From Asticcacaulis taihuensis (GTDB taxonomy: Bacteria > Pseudomonadota > Alphaproteobacteria > Caulobacterales > Caulobacteraceae), in contig NZ_FMTS01000005.1 of NCBI RefSeq assembly GCF_900100255.1, positions 248,001 through 312,000 on the forward strand: a DNA stretch of 64,000 bases, written 5' to 3'. Shown piece after piece: positions 28,894 through 38,942 of the stretch. Every line of letters begins with the position of its first letter. Position 1 is the stretch's first letter. Position numbers and translations under genes: made by a program. A model generated the notes under the pieces. It was not told the origin of the DNA. It did not search any database and worked only from the letters and a program-made list of their open reading frames with translations.

Positions 28894-29837
28894 TCGAACA
28901 GCGTCGCCAGACCGATCAGTTCCATATCGGGAACGGCGGTGCGCCAGACGGGAATTCGGCTGAGGAAACCGCTGAAGGACGGATTTTCGGTAAAGCGTGC
29001 GGCAAAGACCTCGGCATCAAACGCATCGCCAATGATATCCATCAAGGCGCCGGCCAGATAGATACCGCTGGTGGCACTCATTATCAGGGCGATATCGGCG
29101 GCCATGTCGGCCAGCCAGACCGTGGTCAGGTGGATAACCTCGCACGCGGTGGCATCGCCCGAGCGGGCGCGTTCGACGATTTCCGCAGGCGACAGTTCGG
29201 GTGCGGTCTGGTCATCCAGGGCGTTCAGTATGGTCCACAGGTCGCGGAATCCCTGCTGCGACATCGCCGTTTCGCGCACCACGCCGCCGCGCAGGTCGCG
29301 CAGGCCATTGATGACCTGCCATTCGCGTTCGGTTTTGGCCGCCAGACTGGAATGTCCGCCTTCGCCGGGCAGGGCTGTCCAGCCGCCGGCGCCATCGGAG
29401 AGCAGGGCGGCATTGCCCAGGCCGTAATTTGGGCCCAGCACCAGCATGACCGTCTCTTCGCCCGGTTGGCCTTCCTGGACGCTGATTCGTTCGCCGCGGC
29501 GCAGTTTGGGCATGGCCAGGGCGCGGGCCACGAAGCAATTGACCAGGTTGACGCGCTGGATATCAAGCGCCGCCCGCAGGTCTTCACGCGTGATTTCCAT
29601 GCCGTCTTCCAGGCGTGTCAGCCGGCCGTTCTCTTCGGATCGGCGGGCGGAAACGGCGGCGCCCTTCAGTTTCGGATGGCCATGAGCGTCCAGGAAATGG
29701 GCCAGCGCCACATCAAAATCCGCCCGGCTGGCGCAGATGAAGGTGGCGGCTTCGCCGGGGCGTCGCCCGATCTCCGCCAGCGCAAAGCTAACGCGCGCAC
29801 CCTTGGAAAAGTCACAAACCAGCACCTGTTCAGTCAC
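28890..29837 (-). CDS. glucokinase-family protein lacking catalytic residues (pseudo-kinase)
   Basis: 315 residues, GTG start with GGGGAG upstream. The overall match to bacterial glucokinase Glk is clear: LPGEGGHSSLAAKTERE, IVERARSGDATACEVI, MSATSGIYLAGAL, FLSRIPVWRT and a final LIGLATLF. However, the N-terminal phosphate motif DxGGTNAR is replaced by VCDFSKGARVS, the GxGTGLG motif reads LGPNYGLGNA, and the catalytic Asp of the IINDF motif is Cys (C101 in LVNCFVARA). It therefore probably has no sugar kinase activity and may be a sensor or scaffold. It is a complete, uninterrupted frame, so not simply a decayed pseudogene. Next to sugar catabolic genes but on the opposite strand. Confidence 0.75.
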   Translation of the reverse strand: MTEQVLVCDFSKGARVSFALAEIGRRPGEAATFICASRADFDVALAHFLDAHGHPKLKGAAVSARRSEENGRLTRLEDGMEITREDLRAALDIQRVNLVNCFVARALAMPKLRRGERISVQEGQPGEETVMLVLGPNYGLGNAALLSDGAGGWTALPGEGGHSSLAAKTEREWQVINGLRDLRGGVVRETAMSQQGFRDLWTILNALDDQTAPELSPAEIVERARSGDATACEVIHLTTVWLADMAADIALIMSATSGIYLAGALMDIIGDAFDAEVFAARFTENPSFSGFLSRIPVWRTAVPDMELIGLATLFD

Positions 29838-30029
29838 TGGACACTCCCCGTATTACTCTGTTGCGGCTTTTCCACCGCTTATTTTCAGAGCTTACGCGCC
29901 CACTGTTAAGGCAAGCTGAATCCTGCAAAGTGCAGATTTAAAGGTCGAGGAACAGGGCCTTCCCAGACCGGCATGAAGCGGGGCTGGATTGCATTTGTCG
30001 ATGGACGGAGAGGCCGGATAGGGGCACGG

Positions 30030-30105
30030 TGGTGGAGCTAAGCGGATTCGAACCGCTGGCCTCCTCATTGCGAACGAGGCGCTCTACCAACTGAGCTATA
30101 GCCCC
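30030..30105 (-). tRNA. tRNA-Ala (anticodon CGC)
   Basis: On the minus strand the cloverleaf reads GGGGCTA (acceptor), GCTCAGTTGGTAGAGC (D arm), CCTCG-TTCGCAA-TGAGG (anticodon arm, CGC), GCGGTTCGAATCCGC (T arm), TAGCTCC plus A and an encoded CCA at 30032-30030. All stems pair, with G-U pairs only at single positions. It lies alone between the glucokinase-like gene and the YggT gene. Confidence 0.95.
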
Positions 30106-30221
30106 GTGCCGTTCGGTGGGTGTCTTATTAAGGCAAGTTTGCCGCCTGTCAAGCGGTCCTTAACTTGTAACCGATAGGGAATGTCCTATATTCACAGACG
30201 TAGTCAGATCAGGGGTTCTAT

Positions 30222-30539
30222 ATGCCAGTCGGTATCGCCGGTTTTCTTTATTTTGTGGTCGATGGCCTGTTCGGCATTATCATTCTGGCGCTGGTGCTTT
30301 CGGCCATTCTGAGCTGGCTGGTGGCCTTCAATATCATCAACACGCGCAATCGTGCCGTCTATATGATCCTGGACGTGCTGGACCGGATCACCACGCCGAT
30401 CCTGGCGCCTTTCCGTGCCATCATTCCGCCGATGGGCGGGCTGGATATCAGCTTTATCGTCGCCTTCCTGGTTATTCAGGGCATCAAGATTTATCTGTTG
30501 CCGCCGGCCTTCCTGACCTTGCAGCAGCTCATTGGTTAA
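30222..30539 (+). CDS. YggT-family inner-membrane protein
   Basis: 105 residues with two hydrophobic regions (about 10-37, FVVDGLFGIIILALVLSAIL; about 76-99) joined by the conserved loop ILDVLDRITTPILAPFRAII. This loop, with the DxxTEPxLxPxR-like pattern, identifies YggT (PF02325), implicated in membrane/osmotic homeostasis and often next to pyrroline reductase, YggU or cell-division genes. Here it is followed ten bases later by the DUF167/YggU gene, the usual pairing. Confidence 0.85.
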   Translation: MPVGIAGFLYFVVDGLFGIIILALVLSAILSWLVAFNIINTRNRAVYMILDVLDRITTPILAPFRAIIPPMGGLDISFIVAFLVIQGIKIYLLPPAFLTLQQLIG

Positions 30540-30548
30540 TTCACCGCT

Positions 30549-30818
30549 ATGCGGCTTTTTGTCCGCCTGACGCCGAAATCTTCGGTCGAGCGTATCGATG
30601 GTTGGGACCAGGATGAAAAGGGCCGCCGGTTCCTGAAAGTTCGTGTGCGCGCCGCGCCGATCGAAGGGCGCGCCAACGAGGCCCTGATCGCTTTCCTGGC
30701 CAAGTCCCTGAAACTGCCGAAATCGCGCCTGTCGCTTGTGGTCGGCGATACCGCTCGTCTCAAGCAGATCGAGATAGACGGATTGGACGAAAGCGAACTG
30801 ACCGGCCTGCTTCCATAA
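30549..30818 (+). CDS. DUF167/YggU-family protein
   Basis: 89 residues: LFVRLTPKSSVERIDGW, FLKVRVRAAPIEGRANEALI, AFLAKSLKLPKSRLSLVVGD, then ARLKQIEIDG. The RVRAAPIEGRANEAL segment is diagnostic of DUF167 (YggU). Function unknown; cotranscribed with YggT here as in many proteobacteria. Convergent with leuB across a shared terminator. Confidence 0.88.
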   Translation: MRLFVRLTPKSSVERIDGWDQDEKGRRFLKVRVRAAPIEGRANEALIAFLAKSLKLPKSRLSLVVGDTARLKQIEIDGLDESELTGLLP

Positions 30819-30849
30819 AGAAAGCCCCCGGCACTTTCGCACCGGAGGC
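30818..30849 (-). terminator. terminator of the leuCDB operon
   Basis: GCCCCCGG (30824-30831) pairs with CCGGAGGC (30842-30849), one mismatch; on the minus strand it ends in CTTTCTTTA. The T-tract is interrupted, so it may be weak. Confidence 0.6.
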
Positions 30850-30875
30850 CAGTTCACCTTTGCGAGGTGGCTCTG

Positions 30876-31943
30876 TTACGCGGCAACCGTGGCGGCAGCG
30901 CGAATCTGGTCATTGATGGCGGCCGAGACCTGGCTGCCTGAAGCGGTGCCGCCGAGATCCTTGGTCAGCACGCCCTTTTCAACGATGGCATCAATAGCCG
31001 CGTCCAGTGCGTCAGCTTCCGTCAGCAGGTTGAGCGAGAAGCGCAGCAGCATGGCGACCGACTTCAATGTGCCGATCGGATTAGCGAGATCCTTGCCGGC
31101 GATATCCGGCGCGGAGCCGTGGATCGGCTCGTAGAGCCCCTTGCCGGAGGTGCCCAGCGAGGCCGAGCCCAGCAGGCCGATTGAGCCCGGCAGGACCGAG
31201 GCAAGGTCGGAGAGGATGTCGCCGAACATGTTCTCGGTCACGATCACATCGAACGCCGTCGGGCGGGTGACGAGGTGCATGGCCATCGAGTCGACAAGGT
31301 TGTGCTCCAGCTCGACGTCGGAATACTCGGCCTTGTGCAGCTTCATGACGGTTTCGCGCCACAGGCGGCTGGTTTCAATGACATTGGCCTTGTCGACGCT
31401 GGTCACCTTGTTGCGGCGCTTGCGGGCGGCCTCGAAGGCGACGCGAGCGACGCGTTCGATTTCCGCGACCGTATAGACGCATTCGTCGATCGCGGTATCT
31501 TCGGTGCGGGTCTGCTTGCCGAAATAGAGGCCACCCGTCAGTTCACGGACGATCAGCATGTCGGCGCCTTCGACCACTTCACGCTTCAGCGGCGAACGGT
31601 GGATCTGCGAGGCCTTGACCTCCATCGGGCGAAGATTGGCGAACAGGCCCATCGACTTGCGCACGGCCAGCAGGCCCTGCTCCGGGCGCATCTTGCCGAG
31701 GTCCCACTTAGGCCCGCCGACGGCGCCGAGCAGCACGGCATCGGCCGCCAGGCAGGCCTTGTCGGTATCTTCCGGGTACGGATTGTTGTCGGTATCGATG
31801 GCGATGCCGCCGATACGCTTCTCTTCGAAATTGAAGGTGTGGCCGTAGACCTCGCCGATGACCTTCAGGGCCGATACGCCGGCGGCGGCGACTTCGGGAC
31901 CGATGCCGTCACCCGGCAGGACGACGATGTTAAAAGTACCCAT
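30876..31943 (-). CDS. leuB: 3-isopropylmalate dehydrogenase
   Basis: 355 residues. NAD-dependent beta-decarboxylating dehydrogenase fold: [96 protein letters not shown] and [20 protein letters not shown]. It oxidises 3-isopropylmalate to 2-oxoisocaproate in leucine synthesis. Its ATG directly abuts the leuD stop, so it is the third gene of leuC-leuD-leuB. Confidence 0.95.
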   Translation of the reverse strand: MGTFNIVVLPGDGIGPEVAAAGVSALKVIGEVYGHTFNFEEKRIGGIAIDTDNNPYPEDTDKACLAADAVLLGAVGGPKWDLGKMRPEQGLLAVRKSMGLFANLRPMEVKASQIHRSPLKREVVEGADMLIVRELTGGLYFGKQTRTEDTAIDECVYTVAEIERVARVAFEAARKRRNKVTSVDKANVIETSRLWRETVMKLHKAEYSDVELEHNLVDSMAMHLVTRPTAFDVIVTENMFGDILSDLASVLPGSIGLLGSASLGTSGKGLYEPIHGSAPDIAGKDLANPIGTLKSVAMLLRFSLNLLTEADALDAAIDAIVEKGVLTKDLGGTASGSQVSAAINDQIRAAATVAA

Positions 31944-32534
31944 TTAAGCGGCCTTTCCGTGGGATTGTTCGTAAGCTTCAATTTGCGGCAGGCGCTTTTG
32001 CAGCCAACCCATGGCATCCACGCCTTCCAGCAGGCACTGGCGGGCGAATTCCTCGACCTGGAAGGTGAAGACGGTGCCGTCTTCCAGGGTCAGGGCGCAT
32101 TTTTCCAGATCGACGGTAACGCGCTGCTGCGGGTTCTTGAGCAGCTTGTCATAGGTCGGCTGATCGACCACGATCGGCACCAGGCCGTTCTTGAGCGAGT
32201 TCGACTTGAAGATGTCGGCGATCTCGGTCGAGATCACGGCCTTGAAGCCATAGTCCATTAACGCCCACGGGGCGTGTTCGCGCGACGAGCCGCAGCCGAG
32301 ATTGTTGCCGGCCACCAGCACGCGGTGCTCGGTCGGGTCGATGGTGTTGAGGATGAAATCCTTGTTCGAGCCATCGGCATTGTAGCGCCAGTCATTGAAC
32401 GCCACCTTGCCGAGACCGGCCTTGGTGGTGGTGGTCAGGAAGCGGGCTGGAATGATCTGGTCGGTATCGATATTGGCTTCCGGCAGGACGACGATGCGCG
32501 ACGAGAAGCTGTTTACGGGTTCCTGATTGGACAT
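31944..32534 (-). CDS. leuD: 3-isopropylmalate dehydratase small subunit
   Basis: 196 residues. SSRIVVLPEANIDTDQIIPA, FLTTTTKAGLGKVAFNDWRY, LVAGNNLGCGSSREHAPWAL and AVISTEIADIFKSN are the swivelling-domain motifs of LeuD. With LeuC it isomerises 2-isopropylmalate to 3-isopropylmalate. It starts three bases after the leuC stop and ends directly at leuB. Confidence 0.95.
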   Translation of the reverse strand: MSNQEPVNSFSSRIVVLPEANIDTDQIIPARFLTTTTKAGLGKVAFNDWRYNADGSNKDFILNTIDPTEHRVLVAGNNLGCGSSREHAPWALMDYGFKAVISTEIADIFKSNSLKNGLVPIVVDQPTYDKLLKNPQQRVTVDLEKCALTLEDGTVFTFQVEEFARQCLLEGVDAMGWLQKRLPQIEAYEQSHGKAA

Positions 32535-32537
32535 GGA

Positions 32538-33962
32538 TTAAGCCTCCTCAAGAGCCATGAATTGACGGGGATCGGCGACATGGCCGGCGATGGCGGAGGC
32601 GGCAGCGGTGGCCGGCGAGGCCAGTACGGTGCGCGAACCGGGGCCCTGGCGGCCTTCGAAGTTGCGGTTCGAGGTCGAAACGGCCAATTGGCCCGGCAGG
32701 ACGAAGTCACCATTCATGGCGATGCACATCGAGCAGCCCGGCAGACGCCATTCGGCGCCGGCCTCGGTGAAGATCTTGTCCAGGCCTTCCTTTTCGGCCT
32801 CGACACGAACCCATTCCGAACCCGGTACGACGAGGGCGCGCACGCCTTCAGCGACCTTGCGACCCTTGAAGATTTCGGCCGCGGCGCGCAGGTCGGCCAT
32901 GCGGCCGTTGGTGCACGAGCCGATGAAGACGACATCGACCTTCTCGACTTCGCGCTTTTCGCCGCCGGTGAAGTGCATGTACTTCAGGGCGCGTTCTTCA
33001 TCCTCGTTGGCGGCCACGGGCACGCCCTTGACGATCGGGGCGCCCTGATCCGGGCTGGTGCCCCAGGTGGCCATCGGCTCGATGGCCGAGCCGTCGATGC
33101 GGATTTCCTTGTCGAAGGTAGCGCCATCGTCGGACTTCAGCTTTAGCCACTCAGCGGCGGCGGCATCGTAGGCCTCGCCTTGCGGCACATACTGACGGCC
33201 GCGCAGCCAGTCGACCGTCTTCTGGTCGGGGGCGATCATGCCGCAGCGGGCGCCGGCTTCGATGGAGAGGTTGCAGACCGTCATGCGGCCTTCCATGTCC
33301 AGCGCCTCGATGACCGGGCCGGCATATTCCAGCGCGTAGCCGGTGCCACCCGAAAATCCCAAGGTGGCGATGACCGTCAGGGCAACGTCCTTGCCGGTGA
33401 CGCCCGGCTGGAGCTTGCCGTCGATGGTGATGCGCATGGTCTTGGGCTTGCGCTGGGCCAGGCACTGGGTGGCCAGGACGTGGCCGACTTCCGAGGTGCC
33501 GATGCCGAAGGCGATGCAGCCAAAGGCGCCGTGGGTCGAGGTGTGCGAGTCGCCGCAGACGACCGTGTAGCCCGGCTGGGTCAGGCCCATTTCCGGCCCG
33601 ATGACGTGGACGACGCCGCGGTTCTCAGCATCATAGCCGAAGAGGCGCACGCCGTTCTTGGCGGCATTCTGTTCGAGCGTATGGACCTGGATTTCCGCCT
33701 GCTTGGTGACGTAGGGGCGATTGCCTTGCGCATCGGGGCGCAGGGTCGGAATCGAGTGATCCAGGGTGGCGAAGGTGCGGTCCGGGCGGCGGACCTTCAG
33801 GCCGCGTGCCTCCAGTTCGGAAAACGCCTGCGGGCTCGTGACTTCGTGGACCAGGTGCAGGTCGATATAGAGCACGGCGGGGCTGTTGGCGCCCTCCGGC
33901 TCGACGACGTGCGCGTCCCATACTTTTTCAAACAGCGACTTTGGTCGGGTAGATTGGGCCAT
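32538..33962 (-). CDS. leuC: 3-isopropylmalate dehydratase large subunit
   Basis: 474 residues of the aconitase family: [50 protein letters not shown], then the 4Fe-4S ligands in [15 protein letters not shown] and the [11 protein letters not shown] motif, and a final [20 protein letters not shown]. First gene of leuCDB. A palindromic repeat element separates it from ilvE upstream on the same strand, so readthrough from ilvE is possible. Confidence 0.95.
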   Translation of the reverse strand: MAQSTRPKSLFEKVWDAHVVEPEGANSPAVLYIDLHLVHEVTSPQAFSELEARGLKVRRPDRTFATLDHSIPTLRPDAQGNRPYVTKQAEIQVHTLEQNAAKNGVRLFGYDAENRGVVHVIGPEMGLTQPGYTVVCGDSHTSTHGAFGCIAFGIGTSEVGHVLATQCLAQRKPKTMRITIDGKLQPGVTGKDVALTVIATLGFSGGTGYALEYAGPVIEALDMEGRMTVCNLSIEAGARCGMIAPDQKTVDWLRGRQYVPQGEAYDAAAAEWLKLKSDDGATFDKEIRIDGSAIEPMATWGTSPDQGAPIVKGVPVAANEDEERALKYMHFTGGEKREVEKVDVVFIGSCTNGRMADLRAAAEIFKGRKVAEGVRALVVPGSEWVRVEAEKEGLDKIFTEAGAEWRLPGCSMCIAMNGDFVLPGQLAVSTSNRNFEGRQGPGSRTVLASPATAAASAIAGHVADPRQFMALEEA

Positions 33963-33986
33963 GGTTATAACTCTAGGTTCGTTTCA

Positions 33987-34113
33987 TTTTCTCCTCCCCT
34001 GCAAAGCGGGGGAGGTGTCGCGGCTTGTCCGCGACGGAGGGGGCATTTGCTTTCGTGGCGGCCCCCTCCACCACTTCGTGGTCCCCCTCCCCCGCAAGCA
34101 GGGGAGGAGAAAA
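33987..34113. repeat. MITE/REP-like intergenic element with terminal inverted repeats
   Basis: Ends TTTTCTCCTCCCCTGC...GCGGGGGAGG (33987-34015) recur inverted at 34086-34113 with one length difference, about 28 bp each. The core contains a GTCGCGG-CTTGT-CCGCGAC hairpin and CCAC-TTCG-type palindromes. A related element with the same CGGTCCCCCTCCCC core is at 54221. It lies between ilvE and leuC. Confidence 0.7.
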
Positions 34114-34118
34114 GAGTC

Positions 34119-35063
34119 TTACTCGGCCGGGACGGGCGCCTGGATCGGGTCCAGCCAACCGAAGCGGTCTTCCGTGGTGCCGTTGAACAGGCCGTGGAAC
34201 AGGGTCATCAGACGCTTGGTGACCTTGCCCGGACCGGCGGCGCGGGTGGGGATATCATCGACCGAACGGATCGGAGTGATTTCCGCCGCCGTGCCGCACA
34301 TGAAGATTTCGTCAGCCAGGTACATCATCTCGCGCGGCAGGGCCTGTTCGATGACTTCGATGCCATCGGCCCTGGCCAGCTTGATGATCGAATCGCGCGT
34401 GATGCCGCCGAGGATGGAGGCCGCGACCGGCGGGGTGTGGATCTTGCCGTTCATGATCAGGAACAGGTTTTCACCCGCGCCTTCCGACAGACGGCCGTCG
34501 GTACCCAAACCAATACCTTCAGCATAACCACGACCACGGGCTTCCTTGCCGATCAGGTAGGACGACAGATAGTTGCCACCCATCTTCGCGGCGGTCGGGA
34601 TGGTGTTCGGCGCGGCGCGCTGCCACGACGAGATGCAGACATCCACGCCCTTTTGCAGGCCCTCTTCACCGAGATAGGCGCCCCACGGGAAGGCGGCGAC
34701 GGCGAAATCGACCTTGATGTTATCGCCCTTCGGCGTGACGCCGAGGCCGTTTTCACCCAGGAAGGCAACCGGACGCCAGTAGGCACTCTTCAGGCCGTTG
34801 GCGGTGAGGGTGTCCTTACAGGCCGCGATCATCTGATCCAGCGTGTAGGGGATTTTGATGCCGTAGATACGGGCGGAATCTTCGAGGCGGATCAGGTGGT
34901 CGCGCAGGCGGAAACCGACCGAGCCATTCGGCGTGTCATAGGCGCGGATGCCTTCGAAGACGGAGGTGCCGTAGTGCAGGGCGTGGGTCAGAACGTGGAC
35001 CTTGGCGTCTTCCCAGGCAACCATTTGGCCGTTCAGCCAGATTTTGTCAGCGAGTTTTGTCAT
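34119..35063 (-). CDS. ilvE: branched-chain amino-acid aminotransferase
   Basis: 314 residues from ATG 35063; 20 upstream codons are open but unlike the family. PLP class IV signature: IWLNGQMVAWEDAKVHVLTH, GTSVFEGIRAYDT, LRDHLIRLEDSARIY, the Lys of TAAKMGGNYLSS that holds PLP, GIGLGTDGRLSEGAGENLF, GGITRDSIIKLA and EIFMCGTAAEITPI. It transfers amino groups between glutamate and the 2-oxo acids of Leu, Ile and Val. No strong Shine-Dalgarno is seen. It lies between ilvB/ilvM and leuC on the same strand. Confidence 0.93.
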   Translation of the reverse strand: MTKLADKIWLNGQMVAWEDAKVHVLTHALHYGTSVFEGIRAYDTPNGSVGFRLRDHLIRLEDSARIYGIKIPYTLDQMIAACKDTLTANGLKSAYWRPVAFLGENGLGVTPKGDNIKVDFAVAAFPWGAYLGEEGLQKGVDVCISSWQRAAPNTIPTAAKMGGNYLSSYLIGKEARGRGYAEGIGLGTDGRLSEGAGENLFLIMNGKIHTPPVAASILGGITRDSIIKLARADGIEVIEQALPREMMYLADEIFMCGTAAEITPIRSVDDIPTRAAGPGKVTKRLMTLFHGLFNGTTEDRFGWLDPIQAPVPAE

Positions 35064-35221
35064 GTTCAACAATCTTGATATGTTCGTATTGGGGAGTTCT
35101 GTACGCCTTTTCACAGGCGTCAAAAAGATGGATTTTGCTTAAAACAACCCAAATACTTGGCCGGGGCCGCGACCACGGCCCCGATACCTCATCCCCTGAC
35201 TTCCTGCCGTCGCCTGCGTGC

Positions 35222-35500
35222 TCATGCGCTGACCTTGCTCTTCGCTGCCGGCGCAGAAGCGCCGCGCGGATCACTGGCCAGACGCTTGATGCCGTAAAGA
35301 CGATCGATCTGCAGGCCGAGAATATCCGTGTTGCGTGAGGGGTCACGCGGACGCACCGTCAGGGACAGGCCGCGCTTGTCCTCGCCGAGATCGTAGAGTT
35401 CAGCACCATCGATGTTGAACCCCCGCCGCTCGACGAGGCCCAGAATTCGCAGGAGGCTGCCTTCGAGGCGATCCAGCTCAATATGAATCAAGTGGCTCAT
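35222..35500 (-). CDS. short ACT-domain regulatory subunit of acetolactate synthase (IlvM-like)
   Basis: 92 residues, overlapping the 3' end of the large-subunit gene by 23 nt, which implies translational coupling. One ACT domain: HIELDRLEGSLLRILGLVER, RGFNIDGAEL, RGLSLTVRPRD, LGLQIDRLYGIKRL. At 92 residues it is much shorter than the IlvN/IlvH type (about 160-180), nearer to IlvM of E. coli AHAS II. It should activate the catalytic subunit and possibly mediate valine response. Confidence 0.8.
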   Translation of the reverse strand: MSHLIHIELDRLEGSLLRILGLVERRGFNIDGAELYDLGEDKRGLSLTVRPRDPSRNTDILGLQIDRLYGIKRLASDPRGASAPAAKSKVSA

Positions 35501-37163
35501 CCCAACGCTCCTCCATCATTTCCGCATTCGAGGCGCCTGGGGGAACCAGGGGCCAGACGTTTTCGCGCGGATCAATTAACACATGCAACAGGGTTGGCCC
35601 CTCGGCGGCCAGCAGCTTGTCCAGCGCCCCCTCGACCTCATGGCGATGAGTGATGCGGAAGGCGGACAGGCCAAAGGCGCGGGCGACCTCGACGAAGTCG
35701 GGATTGTCCGACAGGTCGATTTCACTGTAATTTTCCTGGTAGAATAGCTCCTGCCACTGACGCACCAGGCCGAGCGAGGAGTTGTCCAGAAGAACGATCT
35801 TCAGGGGGATATTGTAGCGATTGAGCGTCGCCATCTCCTGAATATTCATCATGAAGCTGCCATCGCCCGAAATGGTGACGACGTGGTGGTCGGGCTTGGC
35901 CAGCTTGGCGCCGACCCCGGCCGGCAGGCCGTAGCCCATGGCGCCTGAGCCGCCGGAGGTCAGGTGACCGCGGTTGTGGGCGAATTCGCAGTGCTGCGCC
36001 ACCCACATCTGGTGCTGGCCGACGTCACAGGCGGCGATGAAGGTATCACCGGCCTTTTCCGACAGCGATTTCAGCAGGCCCGGCGCATAGATGCCCTTGC
36101 CTGGCGCATTGTACTTGAAGCGGTATTCCCACTTGTCGGCCTTGCACTTCTCGACCCACTTCTGGATACCCTGAACCTTGGGGTTCAGGGTCTCGATGGT
36201 GGTCTTGAGATTGCCGACAATGGCGACATCGGCGCGGCGCAGCTTGTTGATCTCGGCCGGATCAATATCGGCGTGGATGATCCTGGCGTTCGGCGCGAAG
36301 GCGTTCAGCTTGCCGGTGGCGCGGTCATCGAAGCGCGCGCCCAGCACGATCAGCAGGTCCGAATCCTGGACGGCGATATTGGCGGCACGGGTGCCGTGCA
36401 TACCCAGCATACCAAGGAACAGGTCATCGGTGGTCGGGATTGTGCCCAGCCCCTTCAGGGTAGAGACGGCGGGAATGCCGGTACGGGCGACCAGAGCGCG
36501 CAATTCGGCGGAAGCGTGGGCCATCTCGACCCCGCCGCCGATATAGAACAGCGGGTGCTTCGATTGTTCGATCAGTTTTTCAGCCGCCCGGATGGCAGAG
36601 GCGTCCGGTTCGGGCGCGGTCCATTCCGGGAAGGTGGCGGCACCGGAAACGGCGACGTAAGAGGCCGCGACGTCCTTCGGGATATCGACCAGCACCGGGC
36701 CGGGACGGCCTTCGGCGGCGATCGCAAAGGCTTCGGACAGGATGGCGGGGATATCGGCGGCGTTACGGACCAGCCACGAATGTTTGACAATCGGCAGGGT
36801 CAGGCCCAGGATATCGACTTCCTGGAAGCCGTCCGTACCCATCAGGTGCGTGGCGACCTGGCCGGTGATGCAGACGAGCGGGACGCTGTCCATATAGGCA
36901 TTGGCGATGCCGGTGATCAGGTTGGTGGCGCCGGGACCGGACGTGGCCATGCAGACGCCGGTCTTGCCGGTGGCGCGCGCATAGGCGTCTGCGGCAAACG
37001 CCGCGCCCTGCTCATGGCGCACCAGGATATGCTGCAAACCAGAACCGGCCAAAGCATCATAGATGGGCATGATGGCGCCGCCGGGATAGCCGAACACGGT
37101 CTCGACCCCCAGCGCCTTCAGCGTGGAGATGACCAGTTGTGCGCCTGTCGGTTGGTTGCTCAT
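35478..37163 (-). CDS. ilvB: acetolactate synthase large (catalytic) subunit
   Basis: 561 residues from ATG 37163; a longer frame upstream covers the intergenic hairpin and is not like the family. ThDP enzyme: GYPGGAIMPIYDAL, LVRHEQGAAFAADAYARATG with the catalytic Glu, TSGPGATNLITG, PVLVDIPKDV, FDDRATGKLNAFAP (FAD region), ISGDGSFMMNIQEMATL with N at LLDNSSLGLVRQWQ (ThDP/Mg). It condenses pyruvate with pyruvate or 2-oxobutyrate. Preceded by ilvC (101 bp) and overlapping the ilvM-like gene. ilvB and ilvG cannot be told apart by sequence alone. Confidence 0.93.
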   Translation of the reverse strand: MSNQPTGAQLVISTLKALGVETVFGYPGGAIMPIYDALAGSGLQHILVRHEQGAAFAADAYARATGKTGVCMATSGPGATNLITGIANAYMDSVPLVCITGQVATHLMGTDGFQEVDILGLTLPIVKHSWLVRNAADIPAILSEAFAIAAEGRPGPVLVDIPKDVAASYVAVSGAATFPEWTAPEPDASAIRAAEKLIEQSKHPLFYIGGGVEMAHASAELRALVARTGIPAVSTLKGLGTIPTTDDLFLGMLGMHGTRAANIAVQDSDLLIVLGARFDDRATGKLNAFAPNARIIHADIDPAEINKLRRADVAIVGNLKTTIETLNPKVQGIQKWVEKCKADKWEYRFKYNAPGKGIYAPGLLKSLSEKAGDTFIAACDVGQHQMWVAQHCEFAHNRGHLTSGGSGAMGYGLPAGVGAKLAKPDHHVVTISGDGSFMMNIQEMATLNRYNIPLKIVLLDNSSLGLVRQWQELFYQENYSEIDLSDNPDFVEVARAFGLSAFRITHRHEVEGALDKLLAAEGPTLLHVLIDPRENVWPLVPPGASNAEMMEERWDEPLDSY

Positions 37164-37191
37164 CGTAAAACTCGGAAAATCTTGAAAGGGT

Positions 37192-37217
37192 GCGGCGGAC
37201 CCGCCTAGGTCCGCCGC
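37192..37217 (-). other. GC-rich hairpin between ilvC and ilvB
   Basis: GCGGCGGACC (37192-37201) and GGTCCGCCGC (37208-37217) form a perfect 10-bp stem with a 6-nt loop. No T-run follows, so it is more likely a processing or mRNA-stability element than a terminator. Confidence 0.5.
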
Positions 37218-37264
37218 CGCCACTGGATTGAACCCGTCCAATCCAGGGTAATGCTTATCGATGC

Positions 37265-38284
<1,020 letters not shown>

Positions 38285-38302
38285 GGTATGGGGTATTGAG
38301 GA

Positions 38303-38905
38303 TTAAAAGGAACCGTCGCGGGTGACCGAGGTCACCATGCGGGCATATTTTTCCAGGGCGCCGGCGCCGAAGGTCTTTTGACCGGGCTTTTGCATCCTGG
38401 CGGCACGGCGCATGTCGATATCGGCGAGGATATCGATGCGGCGCGCCGCGATGTCGATGTGGATGATGTCGTCGTCATTGATATAGGCGATCGGGCCGCG
38501 CGCCGAGGCGGACGGCGCGACCTGACCGATGACCGACCCGGAACAGGTGCCAATATGACCGTCGGTGATGAGGGTGACGCGCTCGATGCCGGCGCCTTCC
38601 AGGGCGGCGCTGATGTCGCCGAGATCGTCGGCGCGATAGGCCATGTCGCCTTCGTGGCGGATGATGACGATGTCGCAATCGCGGATCTGGCCGGCATGAA
38701 CCGCCGCCAGGGCGTCACCGGCGGATTCGAAGACGCGGGCACGACCGTCATAGGCTTCGGTTGTGAAACCATCGAGGCGGATGACGCAGCCAGCAGGTGC
38801 CAGCGAACCATGGAGAATAGCGAAGCCTTGCGAAGCGCGTACCACGGCGGCCGAACCCTTGAACGGGGCGGCTGTCTGCGTGTTGATCTGGCTCTGCATG
38901 GTCAC
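38303..38905 (-). CDS. stand-alone IlvD/Edd C-terminal-domain protein
   Basis: 200 residues, GTG start (GGAAGAG eight bases before; ATG 38899 is the alternative). It corresponds to the C-terminal beta-barrel domain of dihydroxy-acid dehydratase: FKGSAAVVRASQG resembles the LAVLYGN region, PAGCVIRLDGF resembles GCIVKTAG, then GRARVFESAGDALAAVHAGQ, CDIVIIRHEG, ITDGHIGTCSGSVIGQVAPS, GPIAYINDDDIIHIDIAARR and LEKYARMVTSVTRDGSF. All Fe-S cysteines and the N-terminal domain of IlvD are absent. The GPKGGPGM loop is lost. It cannot be a dehydratase alone. First structural gene behind the attenuator, ahead of ilvC, so a regulatory or partner role with IlvD (40811-42676) is plausible. Confidence 0.8.
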   Translation of the reverse strand: MTMQSQINTQTAAPFKGSAAVVRASQGFAILHGSLAPAGCVIRLDGFTTEAYDGRARVFESAGDALAAVHAGQIRDCDIVIIRHEGDMAYRADDLGDISAALEGAGIERVTLITDGHIGTCSGSVIGQVAPSASARGPIAYINDDDIIHIDIAARRIDILADIDMRRAARMQKPGQKTFGAGALEKYARMVTSVTRDGSF

Positions 38906-38942
38906 GATAAAATCTCTTCCGGTTCAGATATTGAGATGTGCG

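Noticed and set aside
33987-34113. CRISPR-like array
   Set aside because: The repeats are inverted ends of one element, not regularly spaced direct repeats.
33180-35078. 632-codon plus-strand open frame across leuC and ilvE
   Set aside because: It crosses two conserved genes and the repeat element between them; it is an antisense artefact.
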